Shown: positions 33,448 to 41,522 of the stretch, one piece after another
How the letters are laid out: every line of letters begins with the position of its first letter
How positions within the stretch are numbered: the stretch's first letter is position 1
Assembly: GCA_028281785.1 (NCBI GenBank)
Contig: JANQJG010000194.1
Location: 1-45,143 of the forward strand
From: Rhodospirillales bacterium
GTDB lineage: Bacteria > Pseudomonadota > Alphaproteobacteria > Rhodospirillales > Shumkoniaceae
DNA: 45,143 bases
Direction of reading: 5' to 3'
Position numbers and translations under genes: made by a program
The notes under the pieces: generated by a model
Told to the model about the DNA's origin: nothing
Seen by the model: only the letters and a program-made list of their open reading frames with translations
Databases searched by the model: none

Positions 33448-34734
33448 ATGCTGGGTAGCGCCGTCGTCATCATTGTGATCCTTCTCGCGCTCGCCCTGCC
33501 GGTCAGCGCGGTGATCGGGCTGTTGGGGATCACACTCGACCAGCTCTATTCGGACTTCGGTTTCTACCGCGCGATGGGCGAGGTGTTCTGGAGCCATTCC
33601 CATTCCTACACCTTGATCGCCATTCCGTTGTTCGTGTTCCTGGGCGAAATCCTTCTCCGGTCGGGGATCGCCGCGCGCATGTACAGCGCGATGACCCATT
33701 GGCTGGCCTGGCTTCCCGGTGGATTGATGCATGCCAACATCGGGTCTTGCGCGTTGTTCGCCGCCAATTCCGGCTCGAGCATTGCCACCGCGGCGACCAT
33801 CGGCGTCCTCGCCATCCCGGAAATAGAGAAACGGAGATACAACGAGCGCCTGTTCCTCGGCAGCATCGCCGCGGGCGGAACGCTCGGAATCCTGATCCCG
33901 CCGTCGATCACAATGATCCTCTACGGCTTTTTGACCGACACCTCTATCCCGCAGCTCTATCTGGCGGGGATCTTCCCCGGCATCCTGCTGGCGCTGCTGT
34001 TCATGCTGGTGACCCTGGTCTGTTGCCTGTTCCGGCCCGCCTGGGGTGGCGTCCGCGTGCTGACGGATTGGCCGACCCGGTTGCGGAGCTTGATCGATCT
34101 GCTGCCGCCCTTGATCATCTTCATGCTTGTCGTGGGGTCCATCTATATGGGCTTGGCGACACCAACCGAGGCCGCAGCGCTCGGGGTCCTTGGCGCCCTC
34201 GTTCTGGCTTACCTGTTTCGCAAGCTCAGCTGGTCGATGCTGAAGGAAGCGATCGAGGGCACCATGCGCACGACGGGCATGGTCCTGCTGATCGTGCTGA
34301 TCGCGCACTTCCTGAATTTCGTGCTGGCCGCCATCGGTCTGGTGGCGGCGGTCAACGAACTGATCGCCACGCTCGGCTGGTCGCCGATGCAGACCATGCT
34401 GATGATCATCCTGGTCTATATCGTGCTGGGCATGTTCATGGACGCCCTGGCGATGATGATCCTGACGGTGCCGATCATCGGGCCGGTGGTCTTTTCACTG
34501 GGTTTTGATCCCGTCTGGTTCGGGGTGATGGTCATGCTGCTTTGCGAGACCGCGCTGATCACGCCCCCCATCGGGATCAACGTCTATGTGGTCCAGGGCG
34601 TGCGCGGGCACGGCCCCCTGAACGATGTGGCCATCGGCATCCTGCCCTATCTCTCGGCCCTGGTGGCAACCATCGGCATCCTTCTGATCGCCGAGGATAT
34701 TGCCTTGTATCTGCCGACCCTGTTCTATCGTTGA
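33448..34734 (+). CDS. TRAP transporter large permease (DctM family)
   Basis: A 428-aa polytopic inner-membrane protein of the usual DctM length. It has IPLFVFLGEILLRSGIAARMY, NIGSCALFAANSGSSIATAATIGVLAIPEI and TLGILIPPSITMILYGFLTDTSIPQLYLAGIFPG, and a C-terminal half with CETALITPPIGINVYVVQGVRG. It carries out Na+-coupled substrate translocation with DctQ. It ends 34 bases before the second maleate-isomerase-like gene, linking transport to that enzyme. Confidence 0.95.
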   Translation: MLGSAVVIIVILLALALPVSAVIGLLGITLDQLYSDFGFYRAMGEVFWSHSHSYTLIAIPLFVFLGEILLRSGIAARMYSAMTHWLAWLPGGLMHANIGSCALFAANSGSSIATAATIGVLAIPEIEKRRYNERLFLGSIAAGGTLGILIPPSITMILYGFLTDTSIPQLYLAGIFPGILLALLFMLVTLVCCLFRPAWGGVRVLTDWPTRLRSLIDLLPPLIIFMLVVGSIYMGLATPTEAAALGVLGALVLAYLFRKLSWSMLKEAIEGTMRTTGMVLLIVLIAHFLNFVLAAIGLVAAVNELIATLGWSPMQTMLMIILVYIVLGMFMDALAMMILTVPIIGPVVFSLGFDPVWFGVMVMLLCETALITPPIGINVYVVQGVRGHGPLNDVAIGILPYLSALVATIGILLIAEDIALYLPTLFYR

Positions 34735-34768
34735 GGCGCCTTTGCTGCGGCCCAGAGGGAGACGAGCG

Positions 34769-35584
34769 ATGACCCAGACTGTCCGCCCGCCGCGCGGCGG
34801 GCTTGGTGTCGATCCCCGGCGGATCGCCGGCACCACCATGAAGCCGGTGCAGATGTACAGCCCGTACGGCTATCGCGCGAAGATCGGCCTGATCGTGCCC
34901 TCGACCAATACCGTCAACGAGCCGGAGTTCTATCGGATGGCCCCGGCCGGCGTGTCGGTCCACTGCGCGCGCCTGCTCACCCGGGGCAAGACCACCCAGG
35001 CCGCCTTCGACGACATGCATGACACAACGGCCGAGGCGGCGGCGCAGCTCGGAACTGCCGAGGTCGACGTGATCGCCTGGGGGTGTACATCGGGATCGTT
35101 CCTGACCTCGCGGGCGCATATCGAGGAGATGGTGACGGAAGCCTCGGGCGGCATTCCGGCGCTGACGACGACGACAGCCATCTTCGAGGCGTTCAAGGCA
35201 CTGGGCGCAAAACGGATCGCCATGGGCACGCCCTACGTCCCTTTCCAGAACGAGGGCGAGGTCCATTGCTTCAGCGAGGAAGGGTTCGAGGTGGTTTCCG
35301 AATACGGACTCAATCTTGGCGAGACGCAGGAGGAAAGGCGAGGGATCGGCCGGGTGCCGCCGGAGTCCTTGTCCCGGCTCGTGCGTTATGTGGACCGCGA
35401 TGACGCGGATCTGGTTTTCCTCAGCTGCACCAATCTGCCAACCATCGCAATGATCGAAGTCCTGGAAAAGGAGGTCGGCAAACCGGTGTTGAGTAGCAAT
35501 CTCGCGACATTCTGGCTGAGCCTGAGAATGACGGGCCTCAGGGACCGGATCGAAGGTTTCGGTCGCTTGCTGCGAGAATGCTAG
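34769..35584 (+). CDS. Maleate-isomerase/Asp-Glu-racemase-like protein (copy 2)
   Basis: A 271-aa paralogue of the protein at 27132-27950. Long identical runs include GTTMKPVQMYSPYGYR (Pro in place of Ala), KIGLIVPSTNT, NEPEFYRMAP and GETQEERRGIGRVPPESLSRLVRY. Both cysteines are present: Cys106 (WGCTSGS) and Cys220 (LSCTNL). The start at 34769 has GAGGGAGA upstream. It is the last gene of the TRAP operon. The two copies could be isozymes for two substrates or subunits of one heteromer; the divergent loops between the shared blocks (for example residues 64-95) are where specificity would differ. Confidence 0.88.
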   Translation: MTQTVRPPRGGLGVDPRRIAGTTMKPVQMYSPYGYRAKIGLIVPSTNTVNEPEFYRMAPAGVSVHCARLLTRGKTTQAAFDDMHDTTAEAAAQLGTAEVDVIAWGCTSGSFLTSRAHIEEMVTEASGGIPALTTTTAIFEAFKALGAKRIAMGTPYVPFQNEGEVHCFSEEGFEVVSEYGLNLGETQEERRGIGRVPPESLSRLVRYVDRDDADLVFLSCTNLPTIAMIEVLEKEVGKPVLSSNLATFWLSLRMTGLRDRIEGFGRLLREC

Positions 35585-35632
35585 AGTCTTTCACGTTTAG
35601 AAGGAAGCGTATCCTGCGTTTGTTTAGTCAAT

Positions 35633-35706
35633 GTTCTGGAGCCGAAGGGCGCGAAGCGCCGAACTCGCCCAGAAGGTCTCTGTCGGCCGAATTCGGGGTC
35701 CAGAAC
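35633..35706. other. Structured intergenic element between convergent operons
   Basis: An outer stem pairs GTTCTGGA (35633-35640) with TCCAGAAC (35699-35706), extended by CCGAA (35642-35646) with TTCGG (35692-35696) across a small internal loop. Inside is a compact hairpin GGCGC-GAA-GCGCC (35648-35660). It lies between two convergent genes and could be a bidirectional termination structure or a small mobile palindromic element. No T-run is present. Confidence 0.5.
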
Positions 35707-35844
35707 TTGAGGATCCTCGCCAGGGTTTATACTCGGACTGTATGCTCACGCAGCCCCTGGTCACATGTCCGCTTCGAAGTGTGTTCCGGACGATATGGCT
35801 AACATCCTGCACTTCGCAGATGTGCCAACCGCGGACGTCTCGGA

Positions 35845-37278
35845 TCAATCGGTGCCGCGCTCAGCCACGCTGAATGCCGGAACGAAAGGCGGTTCGCAGG
35901 CGTCGCGGCAATGTTCGAGCAGACGCGCGCGCAGGTCGTCGCGCATGGCAACCAATGCCTCGTTGTCGGCGCGGTTGCGCCGCTCTCCCGGATCCTCAAG
36001 AACGTCGACGAGGAAGATGTCCTCGTCTTCGGGACGCGGTTCCTTGCCGTCCTTGCGCACGTTCATGTCCAGGCGGAAGCGGTTTGTCCGGATGCAGCCC
36101 CTGCGAGGCCATCCGGTGCCGTCGACCCAATCACCGACTTCATTGTTCGGCAAGGCTCGGCTGCTCGGTTGCCCGTATCCAATCGATCCGAACACCGCGT
36201 CCGGTTCCGGTTGGGCGAAAAGGTCGCGGCCCTTGAACTCCTCGGCCAGTTCGACTCCGGCCAATCCGCATACGGTTCGCGCCAGATCGAGGCTTTCGTT
36301 GATGTCCTCACGCGTCTGACCTTCGGGAAGCGTACCCGGCCAAGAAATGATGCGCGGGACACGATGAATTTCGGGCGCGAAGCTCTGTTTCGCAAAACAT
36401 CCACTCTCGCCGAGGGCAACGCCGTGATCCGATTCGAAAACGATGACCGTCCTTTCGCGCAGGCCGAGCGCCGCGACGGCCTCCAACACGCGGCCGACCT
36501 GGGCGTCCACCCAGGCCACCAGGCGATGGTACTCGGCGTGGACTCGCGCAATCTCCTCTGACGCCAGGGCGTCGCCCTTCTGGATTTCACCGAGACGGCG
36601 TTCGAAAACGCTAGTCCTGCGGTCCATGTCCAGGGTGCGGGGCCAATCGATGTCCGCGTAAAGGCCATCGAAGGGCGGCGGCGGGGTCACCGGTGTGTGG
36701 GGCTGCAGGTATCCGATCCGCATCAGAAACGGCCTTGGATTCTGCCCCAGGTTACGTAGCCACGCGATGGCATTATTCGTCACGATCTCGCCGGGAAACG
36801 GCCGGTCCGCCGGGAACCGGCCGGCAAGCGGGCTCTTCATGGTCGGGGTGGTTACGATATCCATGGATTCACGATCTAAACCGTCGAAGAACCGCCCCAA
36901 CTCGGCCCCCCGGCGGTCACATTCATTCCATGGATTCAGGGCGCGCGGCACATGGGTCTTGCCGATGTTGACGGTTCTGTATCCCGACCGCGCCAACCAG
37001 CCGGGAAAGGTCGGGAGGTCGCGATCATAGGGATAGGAGCGCCAGGCACCCTCGTTTCCGAATACGCCGGTTCGCTCCGGATAATTGGCGGTTAAGGTGG
37101 AGGTTCGAGACGGGACGCAGATCGGCGAATTGCAGAAGCAGTTGGCGAAGCGCACGCCGCGCTCGGCGAGCGCGTCGATCGCCGGCGTCCTGATCGCGGC
37201 GACCGGGGGTTCATAGCACGAAAGCGCATCGGTCCGCAGTTGATCGCAGTAGATCCAGATGATGTTGACAGCGGTCAT
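35845..37278 (-). CDS. Type I sulfatase (formylglycine-dependent)
   Basis: The 477-aa hydrolase cleaves sulfate esters (or, in relatives, phosphonate esters). The formylglycine motif C-x-P-S-R is at 54-58 (CVPSR), within NSPICVPSRTSTLTANYPERTG. Metal and catalytic residues Asp12 (YCDQLRTDAL), Lys107 and His109 (NIGKTH), Asp284-His285 (ESDHG) and Lys297 are visible. There is no signal peptide, so it is probably cytosolic and acts after uptake. It ends the leftward gntR-tctCBA operon, starting 12 bases after tctA. A formylglycine-generating enzyme is needed and is not in the window. Other members of the superfamily are phosphonate monoester hydrolases, so substrate is open. Confidence 0.92.
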   Translation of the reverse strand: MTAVNIIWIYCDQLRTDALSCYEPPVAAIRTPAIDALAERGVRFANCFCNSPICVPSRTSTLTANYPERTGVFGNEGAWRSYPYDRDLPTFPGWLARSGYRTVNIGKTHVPRALNPWNECDRRGAELGRFFDGLDRESMDIVTTPTMKSPLAGRFPADRPFPGEIVTNNAIAWLRNLGQNPRPFLMRIGYLQPHTPVTPPPPFDGLYADIDWPRTLDMDRRTSVFERRLGEIQKGDALASEEIARVHAEYHRLVAWVDAQVGRVLEAVAALGLRERTVIVFESDHGVALGESGCFAKQSFAPEIHRVPRIISWPGTLPEGQTREDINESLDLARTVCGLAGVELAEEFKGRDLFAQPEPDAVFGSIGYGQPSSRALPNNEVGDWVDGTGWPRRGCIRTNRFRLDMNVRKDGKEPRPEDEDIFLVDVLEDPGERRNRADNEALVAMRDDLRARLLEHCRDACEPPFVPAFSVAERGTD

Positions 37279-37290
37279 GAGCAGAACAAT

Positions 37291-38787
37291 TCAAGCCTGT
37301 TTTGCGGCGTTTCGGCGCTTCCGCCACTTTTCCGTGATGACGGGGTACAGCAGCAACGCGACGGAAACCGAAACGAAGATCAGGGCCAATGGTCGCGTGA
37401 CGATCGGAAGATAGCTTCCGTCCGAGAGCATCAGACCCGACCGAAGCTCGCGTTCCAGGATCGGTGCGAGGACGAAACCGATCACGAAGGGCCCCAGAGG
37501 AATCTTGGCCCGTTCGAGACAATAGCCGAGGATCCCGAACCCGATGACCGCCGCCGCATCGAAGAAGCTGCTGCCGAGCGAATACGATCCGACCATGCAG
37601 AAAACGAAGATCGTCGGCAAAAGGAAAACCCTGTCGATATACATCACCTTGGCGATGATTCGGACGGCGAACAGCATGATGATCAGCATCAGGACGTTCG
37701 CCAGCAGGTAGGAGTCGATCATGGCCCAGACGATGTCCGGATTGTTGATGAACAACAATGGTCCGGGCTGAAGGTTGTGCAGAATCAAGGCGCCGAGAAG
37801 GATGGCATCGATGGGGCTGCCGGGAATTCCCATGGTGACCAGGGGGACCAACGCACCGCCCACATTCGCGTTGTTGCCCGCTTCCGACGCGACGATCCCC
37901 TCCTCGGAGCCGGTGCCGAACACCTCGGGATTCTTCGACGTTCCTTTCGCCGTCGCGTAACACACCATGGATGAAATGCTCGATCCGACTCCCGGTAGGA
38001 TCCCGATGAAGGTTCCGATCACGGAGGACCGGAGCAAATTTACCCAGTGCCGCCGCCATTCGCTCAACCGGAGAAAGACGCTCGCCTGCCCCATCGTCAC
38101 CCGTTCCGGCCGGTTGAGGATGTTCACCGCCTCCTTGATGACCTGACTCATCACGAAGACACCCAGTAGGACCGGCAGGAGCTTGAAACCGGCATCCAGA
38201 GTATGGAACCCGAAGGTGAGCCGCAGCTGGCCGTCGGCGGGGTTGAGTCCGGGCATCGCCACCAGCATGCCCAGAACGCCCGATAGCAGCCCCTTCATCA
38301 TGGACCCCTGGCTCAGCGAAGCGATGAGCACGACAGCCATCAGGGTCATCGTGAAGTATTCCCACGGCCCGAAGGTCGTCGCCCACCGCGAAAGGGGAGG
38401 CGAGAGGAGCGCCAGAATCACGCCCGCCGTGATTCCGCCGACGAAGGACGCCCCGATCCCGATCCCGAGCGCGCGTTCGGGCCGGCCATCGCGGGCCATC
38501 GGGTAGCCATCGAAGGTCGTCATGATCGAAGACGGCGTCCCCGGCATGCGCAGGAGCGTGGCGCTGATCAACCCGCCGGCCACCGAACCGACATACATGC
38601 CGACCAACATGATCATGGCCAGGGTGCTGTCCATGTAGAAGGTCAGCGGCAGGGTCAGCGCGATCAGCATCCCGCCGGTCAGTCCCGGCACGGCACCGAC
38701 GAACACGCCGGCCGCCGTCCCCATCAGCACATGGAGGAAAGGAACCGGCGTGAGAAGATTCGCGAATGCGGCGAGAAAGTGTTCCAT
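37291..38787 (-). CDS. tctA: TTT transporter large permease TctA (second system)
   Basis: The 498-aa polytopic membrane protein has the TctA signature GTAAGVFVGAVPGLTGGMLIALTLPLTF near the N-terminus and the matching VIGTFIGILPGVGSSISSMVCYATAKG in the second half, reflecting the internal duplication of the family. It lies 16 bases after tctB and 12 before the sulfatase gene. It is only moderately similar to the TctA at 2557-4065, so this is an independent system rather than a recent local duplication. Confidence 0.95.
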   Translation of the reverse strand: MEHFLAAFANLLTPVPFLHVLMGTAAGVFVGAVPGLTGGMLIALTLPLTFYMDSTLAMIMLVGMYVGSVAGGLISATLLRMPGTPSSIMTTFDGYPMARDGRPERALGIGIGASFVGGITAGVILALLSPPLSRWATTFGPWEYFTMTLMAVVLIASLSQGSMMKGLLSGVLGMLVAMPGLNPADGQLRLTFGFHTLDAGFKLLPVLLGVFVMSQVIKEAVNILNRPERVTMGQASVFLRLSEWRRHWVNLLRSSVIGTFIGILPGVGSSISSMVCYATAKGTSKNPEVFGTGSEEGIVASEAGNNANVGGALVPLVTMGIPGSPIDAILLGALILHNLQPGPLLFINNPDIVWAMIDSYLLANVLMLIIMLFAVRIIAKVMYIDRVFLLPTIFVFCMVGSYSLGSSFFDAAAVIGFGILGYCLERAKIPLGPFVIGFVLAPILERELRSGLMLSDGSYLPIVTRPLALIFVSVSVALLLYPVITEKWRKRRNAAKQA

Positions 38788-38803
38788 GACGGTCGCGCTT
38801 CGA

Positions 38804-39277
38804 TCACGGAAGGTCCAGGTAGAAAACCTGGGTGAACAGATATCGGCCGCCTATGCCCAGGATCAGCGCCAGCAACGTGACGATGGCGATGGCCTTCGGA
38901 CGGAACCCCGCCAACAGAATTCCCGAGGTCGCGACAAAAAGGATCGTCGCCGTTCTAAATCCCGTGATCTCTGTCGCCATGAGCCCGAGATACGAGATGC
39001 ACAGGGCCACGAAACCCAGGCCAATCCAGGGCTTGGACGGTACGGACGACCCGGGTTCGACCATGCCGTCAAGGGTCCGACCGCGGCGCAGCGCCCGGAA
39101 AACCATCGTCGCGCTGAAAGCGATGATGATTACCGAAGCCATTTGTGGCAATGCCGCGGATCCCAGAGGGTCGTAGAGAGGGGGGCCGATATTCGTGCTT
39201 TCGAACAGAACTGCGGCACACAAGACGATCAGCCCGATCCCGACGGAGATCTCGAACGCGTTTTTTCTCTGTTCCAT
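38804..39277 (-). CDS. tctB: TTT transporter small permease TctB (second system)
   Basis: A 157-aa membrane protein with about four transmembrane helices. I start it at the ATG at 39277 (MEQRKNAFEISVGIGLIVL), with a G-rich ribosome site directly upstream; a longer frame to 39322 would run into the hairpin. It is 81 bases from the tctC stop, a gap occupied by a strong stem-loop. Confidence 0.87.
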   Translation of the reverse strand: MEQRKNAFEISVGIGLIVLCAAVLFESTNIGPPLYDPLGSAALPQMASVIIIAFSATMVFRALRRGRTLDGMVEPGSSVPSKPWIGLGFVALCISYLGLMATEITGFRTATILFVATSGILLAGFRPKAIAIVTLLALILGIGGRYLFTQVFYLDLP

Positions 39278-39303
39278 CTGCCCCCCGACCAACATCTTTG
39301 CGG

Positions 39304-39341
39304 GCGACCGAACGAAGAGCACAGGCTCATCGTTCGGTCGC
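39304..39341 (-). other. Intercistronic stem-loop behind the second tctC
   Basis: A perfect 12-bp stem, GCGACCGAACGA (39304-39315) with TCGTTCGGTCGC (39330-39341) and a 14-base loop, sits between tctC and tctB. No T-run follows on the minus strand. Confidence 0.75.
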
Positions 39342-39357
39342 TCCCCACCCTCTATTT

Positions 39358-40344
39358 CTATTTCTTGAACTGGACGTCGACCGTGTCGACGATGTGTTTG
39401 ACCCGCTTCAAGCGGTCGTCGAGATCCGCCTTCACGGAGTCGCCGTCACCGAAGGTCGCATCCATGCCGAGTTCTCCAAAGGTTTTTAGCAGTTCCGGTG
39501 CCTTCATGGCGTCGCCGAGCGCCTTCGCCAAAATGTCCACCCGGTCCTTCGGAGTTCCCTTCGGCGCCAGCCACATGCGCATCTCCACCCACGATACGTC
39601 GTAGCCGGATTCCTTGGCGGTAGGCACGTTCGGCAGTTTTGCATGGCGCTCGGGCGCGAACAGCACCACCGGCTGCAGGCCCGCGGCGTCATATTTCAGA
39701 AAGTCGAGTACCGAAAAGACGCCGAACTTGGTATGGCCGCCGACCACGGAGTTGAGGCGGTTCACGCCGCCTCCGGCCTGGACCGGGCCGAACTTGATGC
39801 CCGCCTGATCGGCCACCATCAAGGGCAGAAAGTGGACGGGAAGCCCGATGTTCGTGGCGTATTTGAAAGCGCCGCCGGGGGTTTCCTTGGCGCCGGATAT
39901 CAAATCCGCGACTGTGTTCAGGCTCGAATCCTTGGCCGTACCGAGGCCCATGGGCATCTCGCCGGTCTTGGCGATGATTTCGAAGTGATTATGGTCGAAG
40001 TCTGTCACGCCCGAGGCGGCTGCCGTAACGACACCGGAATGGAATATGACGATCGTGTGTCCGTCGGGTTCGGAATCCTTGACGGTTCGCGTCCCGACCG
40101 CACCGGCTGCGCCGGGTTTGTTGACGACGGCCATGGGTACGGGGAGCAGTTTGTTCTCATCGATGGTCTTTTGGAAAATGCGGGCCACCGTATCGATGGT
40201 TCCGCCCGGCTTGACGGGAACAATCACTTTGACGGGCTTTTCGGGGAAGGCCGCCTGAACCGGGACCGCCAAACCCATCCACAGTCCGATCGCCACAGCC
40301 CCCGCCAAAATCATGCCTTTTCTCGAAATTCGGTCGCTTCGCAT
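39358..40344 (-). CDS. tctC: TTT transporter periplasmic binding protein TctC (second system)
   Basis: A 328-aa Bug-family receptor with a signal peptide (MRSDRISRKGMILAGAVAIGLWMGLAVPVQA) and family motifs FPEKPVKVIVPVKPGGTIDTVAR, VVNKPGAAGAVGTRTV and PTAKESGYDVSW. The ATG at 40344 has GGAGGTGGAG just upstream. It follows the gntR stop by 29 bases, so regulator and transporter share a transcript. The ligand is unknown; the sulfatase in the operon suggests a sulfated carboxylate or a product of one. Confidence 0.93.
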   Translation of the reverse strand: MRSDRISRKGMILAGAVAIGLWMGLAVPVQAAFPEKPVKVIVPVKPGGTIDTVARIFQKTIDENKLLPVPMAVVNKPGAAGAVGTRTVKDSEPDGHTIVIFHSGVVTAAASGVTDFDHNHFEIIAKTGEMPMGLGTAKDSSLNTVADLISGAKETPGGAFKYATNIGLPVHFLPLMVADQAGIKFGPVQAGGGVNRLNSVVGGHTKFGVFSVLDFLKYDAAGLQPVVLFAPERHAKLPNVPTAKESGYDVSWVEMRMWLAPKGTPKDRVDILAKALGDAMKAPELLKTFGELGMDATFGDGDSVKADLDDRLKRVKHIVDTVDVQFKK

Positions 40345-40373
40345 GCTCTCCACCTCCAATATTAGATTTCTGG

Positions 40374-41186
40374 TTAAGCACTTCGCGTCTCGTCCTTGCT
40401 GAACGAATCAATCAACCCGGCCGCCATTTGCGCCCGGCGACTGAACTTAGCCCGAGTATCCAAGACATCCATGGAACTCCCGTCCGCTTCTAAGGCCGCC
40501 AGAAGTCGCTCCCCGCCGTTCCGGACATGTTGATGCAAAAGCGTTGTCGCCCGCCAACGGTCCCCGGAAATTAACGCCTCAAGGATGCGACGGTGTTCGT
40601 CGTTGCGCTCGGCCAACTGCCCACCGTAGGTGAGGGCCTGGCGCCTGAATATCCGCACTTCCTTCGCCAGGTCCTTTTCCATTTCCAAGAGTCTCCGATT
40701 CCCGCTGACTTCGAAAATGCGGTTGTGGAATCGCAGATTCAGTTCCAGATATCGGTCCGCGTCGTTGACCGGGACCGTTTCGTCCATCCGCTCGATCAGA
40801 TCCCGCATTTCATCGCACATACGCCGGTTGATTTCGTCGATCGCCGACATTGCCGCAATGCTGGCGAGATGCGCCCGGATCTCGAAGACCTCGAGGACAT
40901 CTTCGAGACCGACCCGCCGGACGAAAACGCCTTTGTTGGGCACGATTTCGACCATTCGGGCCCGTTGCAACGCCCGGCAGGCCTCGCGAACCGGCCCGCG
41001 GCTGACATCAAGCCGATCGGCCAGCGCCTGCTCGCCGATGTGATCGCCGGCGCGCAATTCGCCCGCCAGAATCATGCGCTCGATTTCCGCCTGCACCATG
41101 TCGGAGCGAACGGCTGACTGATATGTCGGGCTATCCGGGAAATCGGTCTCGGTCCCCTGGCCGTGAGGGTTCTGCGTCCCTGTCAT
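40374..41186 (-). CDS. GntR-family regulator (FadR/FCD type)
   Basis: The 270-aa regulator has an N-terminal winged helix (IERMILAGELRAGDHIGEQALADRLDVSRGPVREACRALQRARMVEIVPNKGVFVR) and an all-helical FCD ligand domain typical of the FadR subfamily, which often binds carboxylates through a metal. The ATG at 41186 is chosen; a longer form would use TTG at 41225 inside the putative operator. It is the first gene of the gntR-tctC-tctB-tctA-sulfatase operon and is likely autoregulatory through sites at 41195-41223. Confidence 0.92.
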   Translation of the reverse strand: MTGTQNPHGQGTETDFPDSPTYQSAVRSDMVQAEIERMILAGELRAGDHIGEQALADRLDVSRGPVREACRALQRARMVEIVPNKGVFVRRVGLEDVLEVFEIRAHLASIAAMSAIDEINRRMCDEMRDLIERMDETVPVNDADRYLELNLRFHNRIFEVSGNRRLLEMEKDLAKEVRIFRRQALTYGGQLAERNDEHRRILEALISGDRWRATTLLHQHVRNGGERLLAALEADGSSMDVLDTRAKFSRRAQMAAGLIDSFSKDETRSA

Positions 41187-41194
41187 GATTCTGT

Positions 41195-41223
41195 ATTGTA
41201 AACGAGTACACAAGATTGTAAAC
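41195..41223. promoter_or_regulatory. Candidate GntR operator
   Basis: Two direct ATTGTAAAC repeats (41195-41203 and 41215-41223) are spaced 20 bases apart, two helical turns. The first is part of an interrupted palindrome at 41196-41213 (TTGT..AC..GT..ACAA), the dyad type bound by FadR-type GntR dimers. It begins 9 bases before the gntR ATG, as expected for autorepression. Confidence 0.65.
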
Positions 41224-41522
41224 AATAATGTGTCATTGAGTACAAACTTGTCGGAGAGGCTACACGCCCAGGCTCGCGCCGTCGAGCAAGGCCGGATCCT
41301 CGCCTTTTTTAATCACGTCATAGTCATCCGTGAGTGCAGGAAGGGGACGAGTACGATTGCCTGAAGCTGCACGGCTGATATTGGAATCTCTTGGCGGAAG
41401 AATTGTGGGCCGATGATCCCGCAATCGAGGGGTTCGCGCCGCTCGTCTCGGCGCTTAAATTGTCGAGCCGCCGCGCCCGGAACCATGAACGCCAAGCGAG
41501 GATTCGAAGGGATGGATACGCC
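41224..41522. other. Divergent intergenic region between gntR and the epimerase gene
   Basis: About 300 bases without a recognised gene. The left part is AT-rich and probably holds the gntR-operon promoter. The frame of the epimerase gene remains open back to 41391, but the extra 44 residues resemble no dehydratase N-terminus. Confidence 0.45.
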
